Below, piece after piece: positions 43,601 to 52,001 of a DNA stretch of 64,000 bases (within the stretch, counting starts at the first letter, position 1; every line of letters starts with the position of its first letter). Position numbers and translations under genes: made by a program. The notes under the pieces are model-generated. The model saw nothing but the letters and a program-made list of their open reading frames with translations, made no database searches and was not told the DNA's origin. The stretch is from LZORAL124-50-18 sp051208045 (GTDB taxonomy: Bacteria > Pseudomonadota > Gammaproteobacteria > Pseudomonadales > Oleiphilaceae). The stretch covers positions 1 through 64,000 of the forward strand of contig JBPJFY010000002.1 of assembly GCA_051208045.1 (NCBI GenBank), in the 5' to 3' direction.

Positions 43601-45409
43601 GGAGGATGTGGAAGTGGCGGGCAGGGGGCTCTTCAGTAAAGTAAGATCCCGCCCAGGATCGGTTAACCGGATGTTCAGGCTGCTGCTCTGGTCGTCTTTC
43701 AACAAGGCAAGTGATTTCAACTGAATCTCAAATCGGCTGTTACTCAGCATCAGGCCTTTGTTGTCAAACGCGTAGGTTTCGCCGGACTCGCCAATGCGCC
43801 CCATATGCGTGAAGCGGCTCAAACTGCGCGCGGGGTCCAGCTCAAACGCAAGTACGGCCAGCACTTCACCGGTGGTGTTCATGATCGGTGCGGCAACATA
43901 CATGACCGGTTGTTCCGGATTGGCTGTGGTGCTGGTTTCACTGTCAGTCTGGCTTCGCGCGTACAAAGGTGGCACGAGCACAACATCCCCTTGAAGCACC
44001 CGATTAAAGAGGGCTGCTTTTTGTTCCGTGATGGCACTGCGCGCGCCGACCACATCGTCCGCACTGGCAGCAACCACCAACCCATCCGGTAAAATGATGG
44101 CAAACCCGTTGGTGTCCAGGTTCTGGGTTTCGATTTTGAGTAAGTCGCGCATGCCGGACTGTTGCCAACTGTCGAGCAGATTTTCCCGGTCCGGGGGAAG
44201 TTGCAGCAAATCTTCCAGCATGATCCGGATAGTGGAGCTGTTGGCGATAAGGCGCACACGGGTAAACTTATCACTGGCCCAGACGCGTAATGTTTGATGG
44301 ACATTGTTCAGTACGGTCTTGAGGTGGTTACCGGTATCTTCGCGGTTGCGCTGCTCGGCGGAGTTTACGGTATACCAGGAGCCGATGAGTACAACGATGA
44401 GAAACAGCACGATCATGCCCAGGCTCAGGCTGCGCACGCTTTTTCTGTGGTAAATGGATCGATCCGCATGTCCGGCCGCGGCCTTCACCACCCATTGTAC
44501 TCCGATGAAGAGCGTCGCCAGTAGTAGCACGCCTAGGCCGAATTTAGTGAAAAATGGCCAGTTTACGGCGTCATTGCCAGCGACGGTATTCACAGGGAGG
44601 GCTCGCTCACGAAAGAACCTCGATCGAATTTCGCTTTTTTCTTCCGGCGTGATGCTGGCCAGTGCTTTATCCATTATGCTTGCCAACAGCGGGAGATCTT
44701 TTCTGGCCGCCATATAAATTTTCTGCGGTTCCTCACCAAAAAAAGCGACGGTTTTGAGGTTGGGAATATAGTTGTTGTCGATGAGGTAACTTGCGACAAA
44801 CTGCGAACCGATGTAGGCATCCGCGCGGCCGATAGACACCGCCTTCAGGGCGTCCAGGGTGTTGTTCACCACATGCAACTGAACGTTTGGATGGTTCTGC
44901 GCCAAGTCGTCATACAGGGTATATCCCAACTCCACCGCCACACGTTTGCCCTTGAGATCCTCGAAGTTGCTGATGTTCTTCACTTCCTGTCGCGTGATAA
45001 TGACATCGTGCAGCTCCAGATAGGGGCGTGTGTAGTGCAAAAAGCTTTCCCGGTCTTCGGAATAGTAAATGTCAGGTGCGAGGTCCAACTCCCCGGCCCG
45101 CAGCTTCGCCAGCAGGGTGGACCAGTGGTCAAAAACGGGAATCAATTGTAAGCCGGCGCGATGGGCGGCCAGTTTGGCCATCTCGGCGGTGATGCCGGTG
45201 TGCGACCCATCTTCCGCCCGATAATCAAACGGGGCCCAGTCTTTCAGTGCCAGCACCTTGATCGTGGGGTGTCGTTTGATCCAGGCGGCTTCCTCCGGCG
45301 TGAGCGTTAACTCGGTCGCAGCCATTAATTTGCCGGGCAGAAGCACGCCGGCCACAAGGCATGAGAGCAGTAAGAAGAGGGTCTGTACCGTCCGAGGGGC
45401 GATAAGCAT
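40613..45409 (-). CDS. BvgS-like hybrid sensor histidine kinase
   Basis: A 1598-residue membrane kinase. Domains: signal/first helix (1-30), periplasmic SBP_bac_3 sensor (35-270), membrane segments near 286-305 and 327-346, a Cache-type extracellular domain (about 360-660), a third transmembrane segment near 667-690, PAS (about 720-830), HisKA with H859 in NMSHEIRTP, ATPase (NNAVKF, GTGLGLAIS), receiver 1 with D1148 in VITDWRMP, receiver 2 with D1291 in VLMDVQMP, and an Hpt domain with H1448 in RLAHTLKG. This allows a full His-Asp-His-Asp relay ending at the adjacent HD-GYP regulator. Two different extracellular sensor modules in one chain is unusual. The C-terminal segment beyond about 1525 is unassigned. 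Confidence 0.94.
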   Translation of the reverse strand: MLIAPRTVQTLFLLLSCLVAGVLLPGKLMAATELTLTPEEAAWIKRHPTIKVLALKDWAPFDYRAEDGSHTGITAEMAKLAAHRAGLQLIPVFDHWSTLLAKLRAGELDLAPDIYYSEDRESFLHYTRPYLELHDVIITRQEVKNISNFEDLKGKRVAVELGYTLYDDLAQNHPNVQLHVVNNTLDALKAVSIGRADAYIGSQFVASYLIDNNYIPNLKTVAFFGEEPQKIYMAARKDLPLLASIMDKALASITPEEKSEIRSRFFRERALPVNTVAGNDAVNWPFFTKFGLGVLLLATLFIGVQWVVKAAAGHADRSIYHRKSVRSLSLGMIVLFLIVVLIGSWYTVNSAEQRNREDTGNHLKTVLNNVHQTLRVWASDKFTRVRLIANSSTIRIMLEDLLQLPPDRENLLDSWQQSGMRDLLKIETQNLDTNGFAIILPDGLVVAASADDVVGARSAITEQKAALFNRVLQGDVVLVPPLYARSQTDSETSTTANPEQPVMYVAAPIMNTTGEVLAVLAFELDPARSLSRFTHMGRIGESGETYAFDNKGLMLSNSRFEIQLKSLALLKDDQSSSLNIRLTDPGRDLTLLKSPLPATSTSSPPALTRMAQEATRGSNSVDVRGYRDYRGVEVLGAWLWDHQLGLGLTTEIDANEALQSFYLTRNTILGVLLITVLMALGLTGFSIWIGHSANRSISKARDELEYLVLDRTKELSFQKFALDQHAIVSITDAKGVINYVNDRFCAVSGYAKAELLGQNHRLVRTEETPDHVYQHMWSKLQKGDVWHGELKNKKKNGGAYWVSTTIVPERDKIGAPFRYIAISTDITNRKRVETELQIAQKMAEDATQAKSHFLANMSHEIRTPMNAVIGLSELCLNTTEVTPKQRDYLEKVHYSANSLLRIINDILDFSKIEAGKLDLESTPFELEAVLDSLRTLATIKTQEKGLELLFDRALDVPEHLVGDPLRLGQILLNLTNNAVKFTEKGEIVVAIRLLETDVQQVTLEFSVRDSGIGMTEKQQRGLFQSFSQADSSTTRQYGGTGLGLAISRNLVHMMGGKIHVDSAPGQGAEFVFTARFKTESEEPDRPLIPRADIRGKRVLLVDDNEASTEILTSYLTAFTFDVVATRDSTDALEQLLAAQPPFDLVITDWRMPVMNGLELAEAIKAQMNPAPHVMLISAYSREDMMNKPGSEHLSAFLAKPITPSDLLDAIMVMYGKDVKPKRRRRKSFSDELDTLKDIQGARILLVEDNEINQQVAQELLERARLYVEVASNGEEAIRMICTQAYDCVLMDVQMPIMDGYEATSRIRQDERFTELPILAMTANAMVSDREAALAAGMNDHIPKPIDPNRLFETLKKWIPPGNRVAPPEAQSALIPESTAPEENVAPKAVVIPDIDGVDTAKGLRAVGGKAAAYRKVLEKVVANHADTVTELRSALSNDDVTTAVRLAHTLKGIAATIGADTLSETAKILESRLLHSPNEPHETHLETLQTQLTSTIEHIRAALDASAPAHPQTAVHNSNPQAATGASLPALLPKLLELKTMLEEYNSEAEDLLTEIIAQAEPREHERLQALSAPISQYDYESALHLLQPVVDDAHATG

Positions 45410-45758
45410 AGAAAACTGTCACCAGTGAGGGCTTTTGATCAGTATAGACCCTCAGTCGCCAAAACCCAGAGGGATACGTAGTACGTTAGCCAGACCGCAC
45501 TGGTGGCAATTACTGATAAAAGTGGTACAGCTGTGCCTTAAATAATTTTTCCAGCCTTTCCTGCTTTTCCCCGAAAAACCTGACACAGTCCACACCCTTA
45601 AACCGACACATTTAACAATAACCCTGTCAAGGGCCCAAATGACGCTTTGGTGCGTCAGTACCATAATTGTCTCTCAGCGTACATTTGTTAGCCTAATTGT
45701 AAAAGAACGATAAGCGTGTACCAGCGCGCGCAAAAATAACTCAGAGAAAGGAATCAGT
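45410..45758. other. Intergenic region between the kinase and the DUF6160-like operon
   Basis: These 349 bases hold no supported gene; a 70-codon open frame at 45452-45664 has no domain or ribosome site. A compact palindrome (TGACGC-N6-GCGTCA) at 45640-45657 is the main visible element, about 100 bases before the first DUF6160-like gene. I cannot recognise a confident promoter. Confidence 0.5.
45640..45657. promoter_or_regulatory. Palindromic operator candidate TGACGC-N6-GCGTCA
   Basis: Six-base perfect arms TGACGC and GCGTCA are separated by TTTGGT. It lies upstream of the DUF6160-like operon and downstream of nothing else transcribed rightward. The symmetry suits a dimeric regulator; the identity of that regulator is unknown. 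Confidence 0.4.
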
Positions 45759-46883
45759 ATGACCGTTACCAGCATTCGCGGTGCTTCGCTATGTGCCGTC
45801 CTCATGTTGCCATGGGCCACCACCCAGGCAGAACTCACCCCTCTGGCGGATGAACAATTACGCCATTTCAGTGGCCAGTCGGCCATTCAGTTTTCTTCAA
45901 CGGATATTCAGTACACCCTGAACCACCTGGTGGGTGTGGATTTTTCCAAAAAGGCCGGTATTGGTTGGGACCGGCGCGAAGTGCGTTCAGCCAGTGAAGA
46001 CGTGGACGCCACGGTCTACCGCATGCAGATCAATGGCGATATGGAGTTTCATGCCTACGCGGAAGAGCTGACCTTGGGGGATTACGGCGGGGCAAACAAC
46101 TCCATCTACAAAGATGAAAATGGTCAGGGTGTTCCCGATGTTGCCTTGCGCAATTTTGGTTTTGGCAAGTCCGCCGAGGAGCCTTTCTATGTCGAGGACC
46201 CTTACCTGGAAATTCAGAAACAGAATCATCCAGATGGCACGCAAACGTTCCGAGGCTTCCGCATCGGATTTGGCAAAGCCGTGGGGCACACGCCGATTAC
46301 CATTGACTCCATTTCCGGCTACATTCCCGCAAAAAGTGTGTTGGCAAGCACCGGGGGGCTGATTCGGTCCCAGATTTATGGCAGTGGTACGAAAGACACC
46401 TTTGTTAACATCATTGGCGAGCAACCGGATGGCACCGGCAACTATGCCCAAACGCCTGAACCGGGCGTGCGCCAGTGTAACGGCATCTGGTGTGGTAACA
46501 CGCCCAATAACGTGTCCCTCACCGGGAACACCTCGCTGGGTTATAGTCTGGGGGGTAAGGAAGTGAACCTGAGCCATGTGGAAAGCATGGATTTTCATAA
46601 CGTTGAAAATTTCTATATTTCCATGACGCAGGGCGGCGGCAGCTCGTTTGTGAATGGGGATGGAACGGTCAACGGCGCCATGTGGTCGCAACACCTGGAT
46701 GGCATCATACCCGAAAGTCGACCGGATCTCCCCGGCTGGAATCTGGTGATTCCCTTGAACGATCCCAACAATACCACCGACGGCTATGTGGAGGCCCACA
46801 CGGACATCGGGGCGTCGCTGGGGCAGATACTGACGGGCCAAGGGGATGACAACCCCCGGCAAAGTTATCAGCCGTTGTTCTGA
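45759..46883 (+). CDS. DUF6160-like exported protein A
   Basis: A 374-residue exported protein. After the signal (ATTQAEL) comes LTPLADEQLRHFSGQSAIQF, an L-x-D-x-(Q/E)-(L/M)...(S)GQ motif shared with the next two genes and characteristic of the DUF6160-type group of marine gammaproteobacterial surface proteins. The rest is beta-rich with Asn/Gly and two cysteines in CNGIWC. RBS AGAAAGG precedes the ATG. First gene of a three-gene set; probably periplasmic or outer-membrane exposed. The function is not established. Confidence 0.7.
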   Translation: MTVTSIRGASLCAVLMLPWATTQAELTPLADEQLRHFSGQSAIQFSSTDIQYTLNHLVGVDFSKKAGIGWDRREVRSASEDVDATVYRMQINGDMEFHAYAEELTLGDYGGANNSIYKDENGQGVPDVALRNFGFGKSAEEPFYVEDPYLEIQKQNHPDGTQTFRGFRIGFGKAVGHTPITIDSISGYIPAKSVLASTGGLIRSQIYGSGTKDTFVNIIGEQPDGTGNYAQTPEPGVRQCNGIWCGNTPNNVSLTGNTSLGYSLGGKEVNLSHVESMDFHNVENFYISMTQGGGSSFVNGDGTVNGAMWSQHLDGIIPESRPDLPGWNLVIPLNDPNNTTDGYVEAHTDIGASLGQILTGQGDDNPRQSYQPLF

Positions 46884-46903
46884 ATCCGGATAGGAGGAAT
46901 CGA

Positions 46904-47926
46904 ATGAAATACGTTAATTATCTTCTGATGCCTGCGCTGCTGAATCTGAGCGCTTCGGCCTGGGGGCTGGAAGCCTTGTCCGATGCCCAGATGAGCGATG
47001 TGAATGCCCAGGCGAAATTTAATTTTATGATGGAGAATGTGCGCTACCTCGGGAATGAAATCCCGGGCGAAGCGGAAGCCGGGAGCGTGAATACCATTGC
47101 GGGCGATGGTTCCGCGCTGTTGCGGAAGAACTATCGATTTTCTGCCGATGCAATGGGCTCCAAAGACAGCCCGTTCACGACGGAAGCGATTGTTCGGGAT
47201 ATGTCAGTGAATACCGTCTCCAAAGGTGAGGTGACCGTCAATGGCACCGCACTCCCGAGCCACAGCCTGTTGTTGGTGACTTTGCCGGAAAAGGCGGCCT
47301 GGCAGAATGTAGACTTTCAATACGATGCCTACTACGAGAATCCCTCGGTGGTGGACACCCGAAACCCGAATATTGTTGCCGGCGGCACACCGTCCACGGA
47401 GCATACGTACTTTGGGCAAGTTTCCATCGACAACCTGTCTGTTGTCGGGAGTGTCGGCATTGCCGGTATTCCGGAAGGGTACAAGATTGAGAGTGTTTAT
47501 CTCGATGATGGTAGCCGGGGCGCGGGCTCCCGGGAAGGCCTGTTGCTGGATCTGAAAATTGATGAATTGCTCATCGAACAATGGCTGTTCGAGATCCAGA
47601 ATCCGGATGGTGTGTTTGATCCGGAGCGCGATATCGTGCTCAGCAATTTCCGACTGGCCAACCTGCACGCAAAATCGGCGACGTTTGAAGCTACGGAAAA
47701 AGGCTTGCGACTGGCCTACCATGATCCTCAGCCCTTTACCAAGGACGAGGGCCTGATTCTCAAATCCGGTGGCGGGCATCCGGACGTGACTCACCCGAAC
47801 TATGATCCCTCGTTTCCCAAGGGTGAGCTGACGTTCAGTGCACACGTGCCACATTCGTTGCCCAACGAGTCACGTATTCGCGGCGTGACGCTGGATCATT
47901 TGGTATTTAATCTCAGGAACGATTGA
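46904..47926 (+). CDS. DUF6160-like exported protein B
   Basis: A 340-residue exported protein; signal to about SAWG, then LEALSDAQMSDVNAQAKFNFMMENVRYLG, the same N-terminal motif as its neighbours. Repeated YDAYYENP-type beta segments and SLPNESRIRGVTLDHLVFNL at the end suggest an extended beta domain. AGGAGG lies before the ATG. It starts 20 bases after gene A. Confidence 0.7.
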   Translation: MKYVNYLLMPALLNLSASAWGLEALSDAQMSDVNAQAKFNFMMENVRYLGNEIPGEAEAGSVNTIAGDGSALLRKNYRFSADAMGSKDSPFTTEAIVRDMSVNTVSKGEVTVNGTALPSHSLLLVTLPEKAAWQNVDFQYDAYYENPSVVDTRNPNIVAGGTPSTEHTYFGQVSIDNLSVVGSVGIAGIPEGYKIESVYLDDGSRGAGSREGLLLDLKIDELLIEQWLFEIQNPDGVFDPERDIVLSNFRLANLHAKSATFEATEKGLRLAYHDPQPFTKDEGLILKSGGGHPDVTHPNYDPSFPKGELTFSAHVPHSLPNESRIRGVTLDHLVFNLRND

Positions 47927-47941
47927 GCGAGGAGGTGAGAG

Positions 47942-48460
47942 ATGCGTGCACTATCAATGGTGTGTTGTGTGATGATTGGATTGACCGGGCCGGTCGCGGC
48001 AGAGCTTATGCCAATTCAAGAAACCGAGTTGGCAGAGGTCTCCGGTCAGGCGGGGCTGTCGATCGAGCTTCATCATCTACGGATTAATGCCCACGGCAGT
48101 GGCAGTGTGGATGACCCGTCAACGCCGGAGGACGAGAGTGATGGCAAGCGTGCTCAGGGATACCACTATGACTACGTGACCAAAGCGCATTCCGGTGGGA
48201 AAGAAACGCATTACTTTGTGAATGAAGTGTCCCTGGCGCTCGATACCGAAGGCGCAATCACCGTGGATGTAGATGCCGAGGGAGCGCTGGTGATTGGCCT
48301 GCCCACGCGGATGCATTACATCGGTGACGGATACAGCCAGAAGGGCATTTACCTGAACGAAACCGGCCGACCTGCCGATGGGGGCCTGCTCTTTCAGGAA
48401 AAGAATGTCCAGGGGAACTTTGATACCGGGGGCACAATTACGCTGTGGGGCAGTCCTTAA
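47942..48460 (+). CDS. DUF6160-like exported protein C (short)
   Basis: A 172-residue exported protein; signal to about VAAEL, then LMPIQETELAEVSGQAGLSIELHHLRIN. It shares the motif but is half the length of A and B, with a Gly/Asp/Ser-rich middle (SVDDPSTPEDESDG). GAGGTGAGAG precedes the ATG. Its stop overlaps the convergent Gate protein by four bases. Confidence 0.68.
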   Translation: MRALSMVCCVMIGLTGPVAAELMPIQETELAEVSGQAGLSIELHHLRINAHGSGSVDDPSTPEDESDGKRAQGYHYDYVTKAHSGGKETHYFVNEVSLALDTEGAITVDVDAEGALVIGLPTRMHYIGDGYSQKGIYLNETGRPADGGLLFQEKNVQGNFDTGGTITLWGSP

Positions 48461-49446
48461 GGCGTATACAGCCAACGGGACTTCCACGCGCTCGGCAGCC
48501 GCCTCAATAACCGGCTCAACAGGAAGATAATCAACAATGAAAACACCAGTCGTCCCCAGAGAACACCGGAGAGGTGAGCGCCCATCAACAGGATCAGCAA
48601 CGTGTCTTCAATGATGCTGTGGCACAGTGCCAGCAAGCCGATGGAACAGAAGACATCGTCTTTGCCCACATGCCCTGCCTGAGCCTCACGGATCAGTAAG
48701 CCGCCCCCAAAGGACAGTCCGAGTGTCAGGCCGATGAGTGTGATCGTGACGGCTTCCTTTCCGATGCCCAGGATTTTTAGAAAGGGTGCCAGGCACCAGG
48801 CGATGGCCTGTTCGATACGAAGAATGCGGAGTAGCCGGAGCGTGGTCAGCAGAACACAGATAATGCCAAAGATACCCACCAACGCCTTCATCTGCTGCCA
48901 GGCCCAGGTGCCCCAGTCGGGCCGGATGCTTTGCGCCGCGTCCGGTTGCCAGAGCAGCACAGCGGGGGTCTGTTGTGTGCCGGTGACCTGGTAAGCGAGG
49001 TGCAAGCCCCAGGCAAACACCATCGCACCGCCGATGCGCAGTGTTAACGTGGCCAGGAGGCGAACACCGGCTTTCTGTGCGATGCGGGCTTCAATCGGAA
49101 GCCCGTGCGCGAGCAGCATCATGCTCCCCAGCACCGTCACTTGTTCCACCGTCCAGGATTCATTCGTGGAAGTGACAAACACCAGAATACCGGTGTACAG
49201 GTTAGTCAACATCGTGGTGGCCCACACAATGCCGGCGGCCTCCGGGAGACCCACCCAGCTCATGGCCGGGGCGAGCAGCCAGCTGAGCCATTCAATCGCG
49301 CCAATTTCCTCCAGCAGGCGAATCACAATCAGCGCCGGGATCATGATGCGAAACAGTGTGGTGGTGACCGCAAGGATATCCCGGCCCAACTCGCTGACAT
49401 GCGCTTTCGCCCGATCAATGGGGGTGGTCTCAAATGGCGGATGCAC
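48457..49446 (-). CDS. Gate-domain (nucleoside recognition) membrane protein
   Basis: A 329-residue polytopic membrane protein with two nucleoside-recognition (Gate) modules, as in SpmA/SpmB and YjiG/YjiH proteins: WLSWLLAPAMSWVGLPEAAGIVWATTMLTNLYTGILVF and AIAWCLAPFLKILGIGKEAVTITLIGLTLGLSFGGGLLI. About eight membrane segments. The transported molecule is not known for this family. Single gene, convergent with the DUF6160-like set. Confidence 0.83.
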   Translation of the reverse strand: MHPPFETTPIDRAKAHVSELGRDILAVTTTLFRIMIPALIVIRLLEEIGAIEWLSWLLAPAMSWVGLPEAAGIVWATTMLTNLYTGILVFVTSTNESWTVEQVTVLGSMMLLAHGLPIEARIAQKAGVRLLATLTLRIGGAMVFAWGLHLAYQVTGTQQTPAVLLWQPDAAQSIRPDWGTWAWQQMKALVGIFGIICVLLTTLRLLRILRIEQAIAWCLAPFLKILGIGKEAVTITLIGLTLGLSFGGGLLIREAQAGHVGKDDVFCSIGLLALCHSIIEDTLLILLMGAHLSGVLWGRLVFSLLIIFLLSRLLRRLPSAWKSRWLYTP

Positions 49447-49534
49447 AGCCGGTCTCCAGAGGAATGTGTGGGGGCAGTATAAACCCGGGGCGCGGAAAAG
49501 TATTTACAAAACTGACGAATTGGTCAGTTTGTTT

Positions 49535-50422
49535 CTATTGCAATGGATGCCAGAGAGCGCTGTTGTCCAGGGGGGTGTTCGCCGGGAGAATGGGATTGTG
49601 TAATTCGAACACCTGTCGCTCGCTGACCTTTGCGGACCGGATTAACTCGCCGTAATACTTGTAGAAAAACGACTCGAAGGTTCCGTTGTGTAAAAGCGTT
49701 TGCAGACCGGACTCAATGAGCGTCGCGAGTTCCCGGTTTTCTTTATTGACGAAATAGTAAAACGCGGTGGGGTATTTCAACATAAATTTGCTATCCACCA
49801 CGATGCCTTCACTGGCGTGAGTTTCGGCTTCTGCCCAGATCTCAATAATGGATCGAGGGAAAAGCTGCCCACGATTTGCCTTCAGCATTTTGAAAATATT
49901 TTCATAATGCACGATACCGTTTACCGGAAAGCCATTGGCCTGGAGGATCATCGTGTCTGGCCAGTCGTGCCCCTGCAGGGTGGTGAAATTTTTTAATCCA
50001 TCGATGCTGTTGACTGCGAGCAGGTCAGGCTGACGTTTGGCGTCAATGAGGTACAGGCGCCAGCCGATCAACCCCCGGTAAATGGGAATGCGGATGGGGT
50101 GCAGCAGGGATTCCCGCTCTACCGAAGTCATGGACCACACCACATCCACATTTCTACCTTCACTCAATTCCTTCAATGCGCGGCCCTGGGGAAGGGTCAA
50201 CGGAGTGGGGACGAGAACTGCCCCTGGGTCCTGTGTTTTCAGTGCCATTTCCAGGAGCTTGAGCGGGTATTCAGTTCGTTTGTCCTGAACCGATTCCGGA
50301 CGCGGGTAAAAAACCGAACGGGCATGGACCGTTCCGGCGAGGCTGGTTATCAGCAGTACGCCGAACAGAAGGGGCAGCCAGCGCTGTGGCAAACCTATAG
50401 GGATAAGATCTGGATTTCGCAT
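49535..50422 (-). CDS. Periplasmic solute-binding protein near two-component system
   Basis: A 295-residue exported SBP_bac_3-like protein; signal QRWLPLLFGVLLITSLAGTVHARS ends near residue 35. Mature part: LKLLEMALKTQDPGAVLVPTPLTLPQGRALKELSEGRNVDVVWSMTSVERESLLHPIRIPIYRGLIGWRL, then KNFTTLQGHDWPDTMILQANGFPV. It follows the histidine kinase by about 40 bases in the same direction, so it may deliver the ligand signal to that kinase rather than serve a transporter. Confidence 0.75.
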   Translation of the reverse strand: MRNPDLIPIGLPQRWLPLLFGVLLITSLAGTVHARSVFYPRPESVQDKRTEYPLKLLEMALKTQDPGAVLVPTPLTLPQGRALKELSEGRNVDVVWSMTSVERESLLHPIRIPIYRGLIGWRLYLIDAKRQPDLLAVNSIDGLKNFTTLQGHDWPDTMILQANGFPVNGIVHYENIFKMLKANRGQLFPRSIIEIWAEAETHASEGIVVDSKFMLKYPTAFYYFVNKENRELATLIESGLQTLLHNGTFESFFYKYYGELIRSAKVSERQVFELHNPILPANTPLDNSALWHPLQ

Positions 50423-50464
50423 TCTTCAGAAATAGGTGAATTTTCCCAAAACGTCAATGCGGCG

Positions 50465-51985
50465 TTAGCCTGTCGCCATCGGTAAGACAAAACTGAACTG
50501 CGCGCCTTTTTCCGGTGGGCTGGACACCTCAATGGTGGCGTGGTGCAACTCCAGAATGCGTTTCACAATACTCAGCCCCAGGCCACTGCCCGACGCCACT
50601 TTGGCGTCTGCAGTCTCACTGCGCTGCGCGGGCTGACCCGCCTGGAAGTATCGGTCAAACACGTAGGGCATATCTTCGGGGGCGATGCCGGCACCACTGT
50701 CGGTGACCGAGACATGTATCCGATGCGCCTTTTCGATGAGTGCGATTTCAATGTGACCCTGCTTCGGCGTGTGCCGGAGCGCATTGTCTACCAGATTCTG
50801 CAAAACGCGTTGCATGAGTTCGATATCGGCCTGCACCAGCACATCCGCGTCGGGGGCATCGACCGAAAGGCGGACCGCCTGCTGACTGGCGGGCAGCTCA
50901 TAATCCTGAATCAGGTCGTACACCAGTTCCTTCAGGGAGAACACCTCTGGTTTGGGTTCGACTTTGCCCGCATCCAGCTTGGACAGCTCGAACAGCTGAC
51001 TGACCAGCTTGCCCATGTGCTGGCTGTGGCGAAAGGCAATGTGTGTATAGTGCTGGCGGTCAGAGGCTTCCAGCTGGTCCTGCTTTAACAATAAGGTTTC
51101 CAGGTATCCCTGCATCGCCGCTAACGGGGTTCTCAGGTCGTGTGACACGTTGGATATCAGCTCGCGCCTGAGGTTATCGGCGGCGGCCAGTTGGTCGAAT
51201 TGTTCCTGGATACGTTGCTGCATCAGTGTGACAGAGGTGCGAAGTTCCTCCACTTCATCCCCGGCGGGCAGCGCGGACGGTTCAGCCTGCGGGTGCTGTG
51301 CTGTCAATTGATGCTGACGATAGTGGCGTACTTCACGGTTGAGTTTTTTCACCGGATTGGAGATCAAGCGGAAGCTCACAATGGCGCACAAAAGCAGGAA
51401 GATACTGAGCGCTACCGCGCCACCGAGAGTCATGCGGAGAATATGGCTTTCCTGCAGTTGATCAATGATTGAGGCCGCTTCATGACTCGCCAGCACGACA
51501 TAGAGATAACCGATGGTGTTGCCTTGCTCAATGATGGGCGCCGCAGAAAACACAGCGGGCTGCGCCGGTTGTCGGGGATTATCGCCATAGACAACACTGC
51601 GTGCGGCGTTTCGGGTGGTTTCAATAAAGCGGTGAACGGGGGCGAGATTGACGGTGCCGGAGATGACGTCGGCTTCCGGGAGGGCATGACCGATGATGTG
51701 GCCTTCGGCATCGAGCAAATACACTTCCACCAGCGGATTGATCATCATGGTGTTCATGGCCAGTGCCTTCAGCCCGGTCTTATTGATGGAGCTTTCTGTC
51801 ATGAGCGGTGCAGGCTGATGGTCCAGGACATAGTGCGCCAGCCCTTCATGCAGTTTTTGTGTCGCCTCCTGATGATACCGGTCGCTGCTCCAACTCGCCA
51901 AAGCCGCATAGGCGAGTGTGGCCACCAGGGCGACCAGGGCCATCAGAAGAGAAAGTTTTTGGTACAGAGGAAAACGCTTCAGCAT
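50465..51985 (-). CDS. Sensor histidine kinase
   Basis: A 506-residue membrane kinase: N-terminal membrane segment (about 12-30), a periplasmic region to about 180, second membrane segment about 184-205, HAMP region, HisKA in LISNVSHDLRTPLAAMQGYLET, ATPase with NLVDNALRHTP and SGLGLSIVKRIL. ATG at 51985 is preferred after GAAGG. It is partnered with the OmpR regulator whose gene ends 16 bases upstream. Confidence 0.93.
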   Translation of the reverse strand: MLKRFPLYQKLSLLMALVALVATLAYAALASWSSDRYHQEATQKLHEGLAHYVLDHQPAPLMTESSINKTGLKALAMNTMMINPLVEVYLLDAEGHIIGHALPEADVISGTVNLAPVHRFIETTRNAARSVVYGDNPRQPAQPAVFSAAPIIEQGNTIGYLYVVLASHEAASIIDQLQESHILRMTLGGAVALSIFLLLCAIVSFRLISNPVKKLNREVRHYRQHQLTAQHPQAEPSALPAGDEVEELRTSVTLMQQRIQEQFDQLAAADNLRRELISNVSHDLRTPLAAMQGYLETLLLKQDQLEASDRQHYTHIAFRHSQHMGKLVSQLFELSKLDAGKVEPKPEVFSLKELVYDLIQDYELPASQQAVRLSVDAPDADVLVQADIELMQRVLQNLVDNALRHTPKQGHIEIALIEKAHRIHVSVTDSGAGIAPEDMPYVFDRYFQAGQPAQRSETADAKVASGSGLGLSIVKRILELHHATIEVSSPPEKGAQFSFVLPMATG

Positions 51986-52001
51986 CACTTGCAACCTTCA
52001 A

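Noticed and set aside
45452..45664. 70-codon minus frame in the 45.4-45.7 kb gap
   Set aside because: No domain, no ribosome site; overlaps the palindrome.
45987..46862. 291-codon minus frame opposite the first DUF6160-like gene
   Set aside because: Antisense to a gene with a signal peptide, ribosome site and conserved motif.
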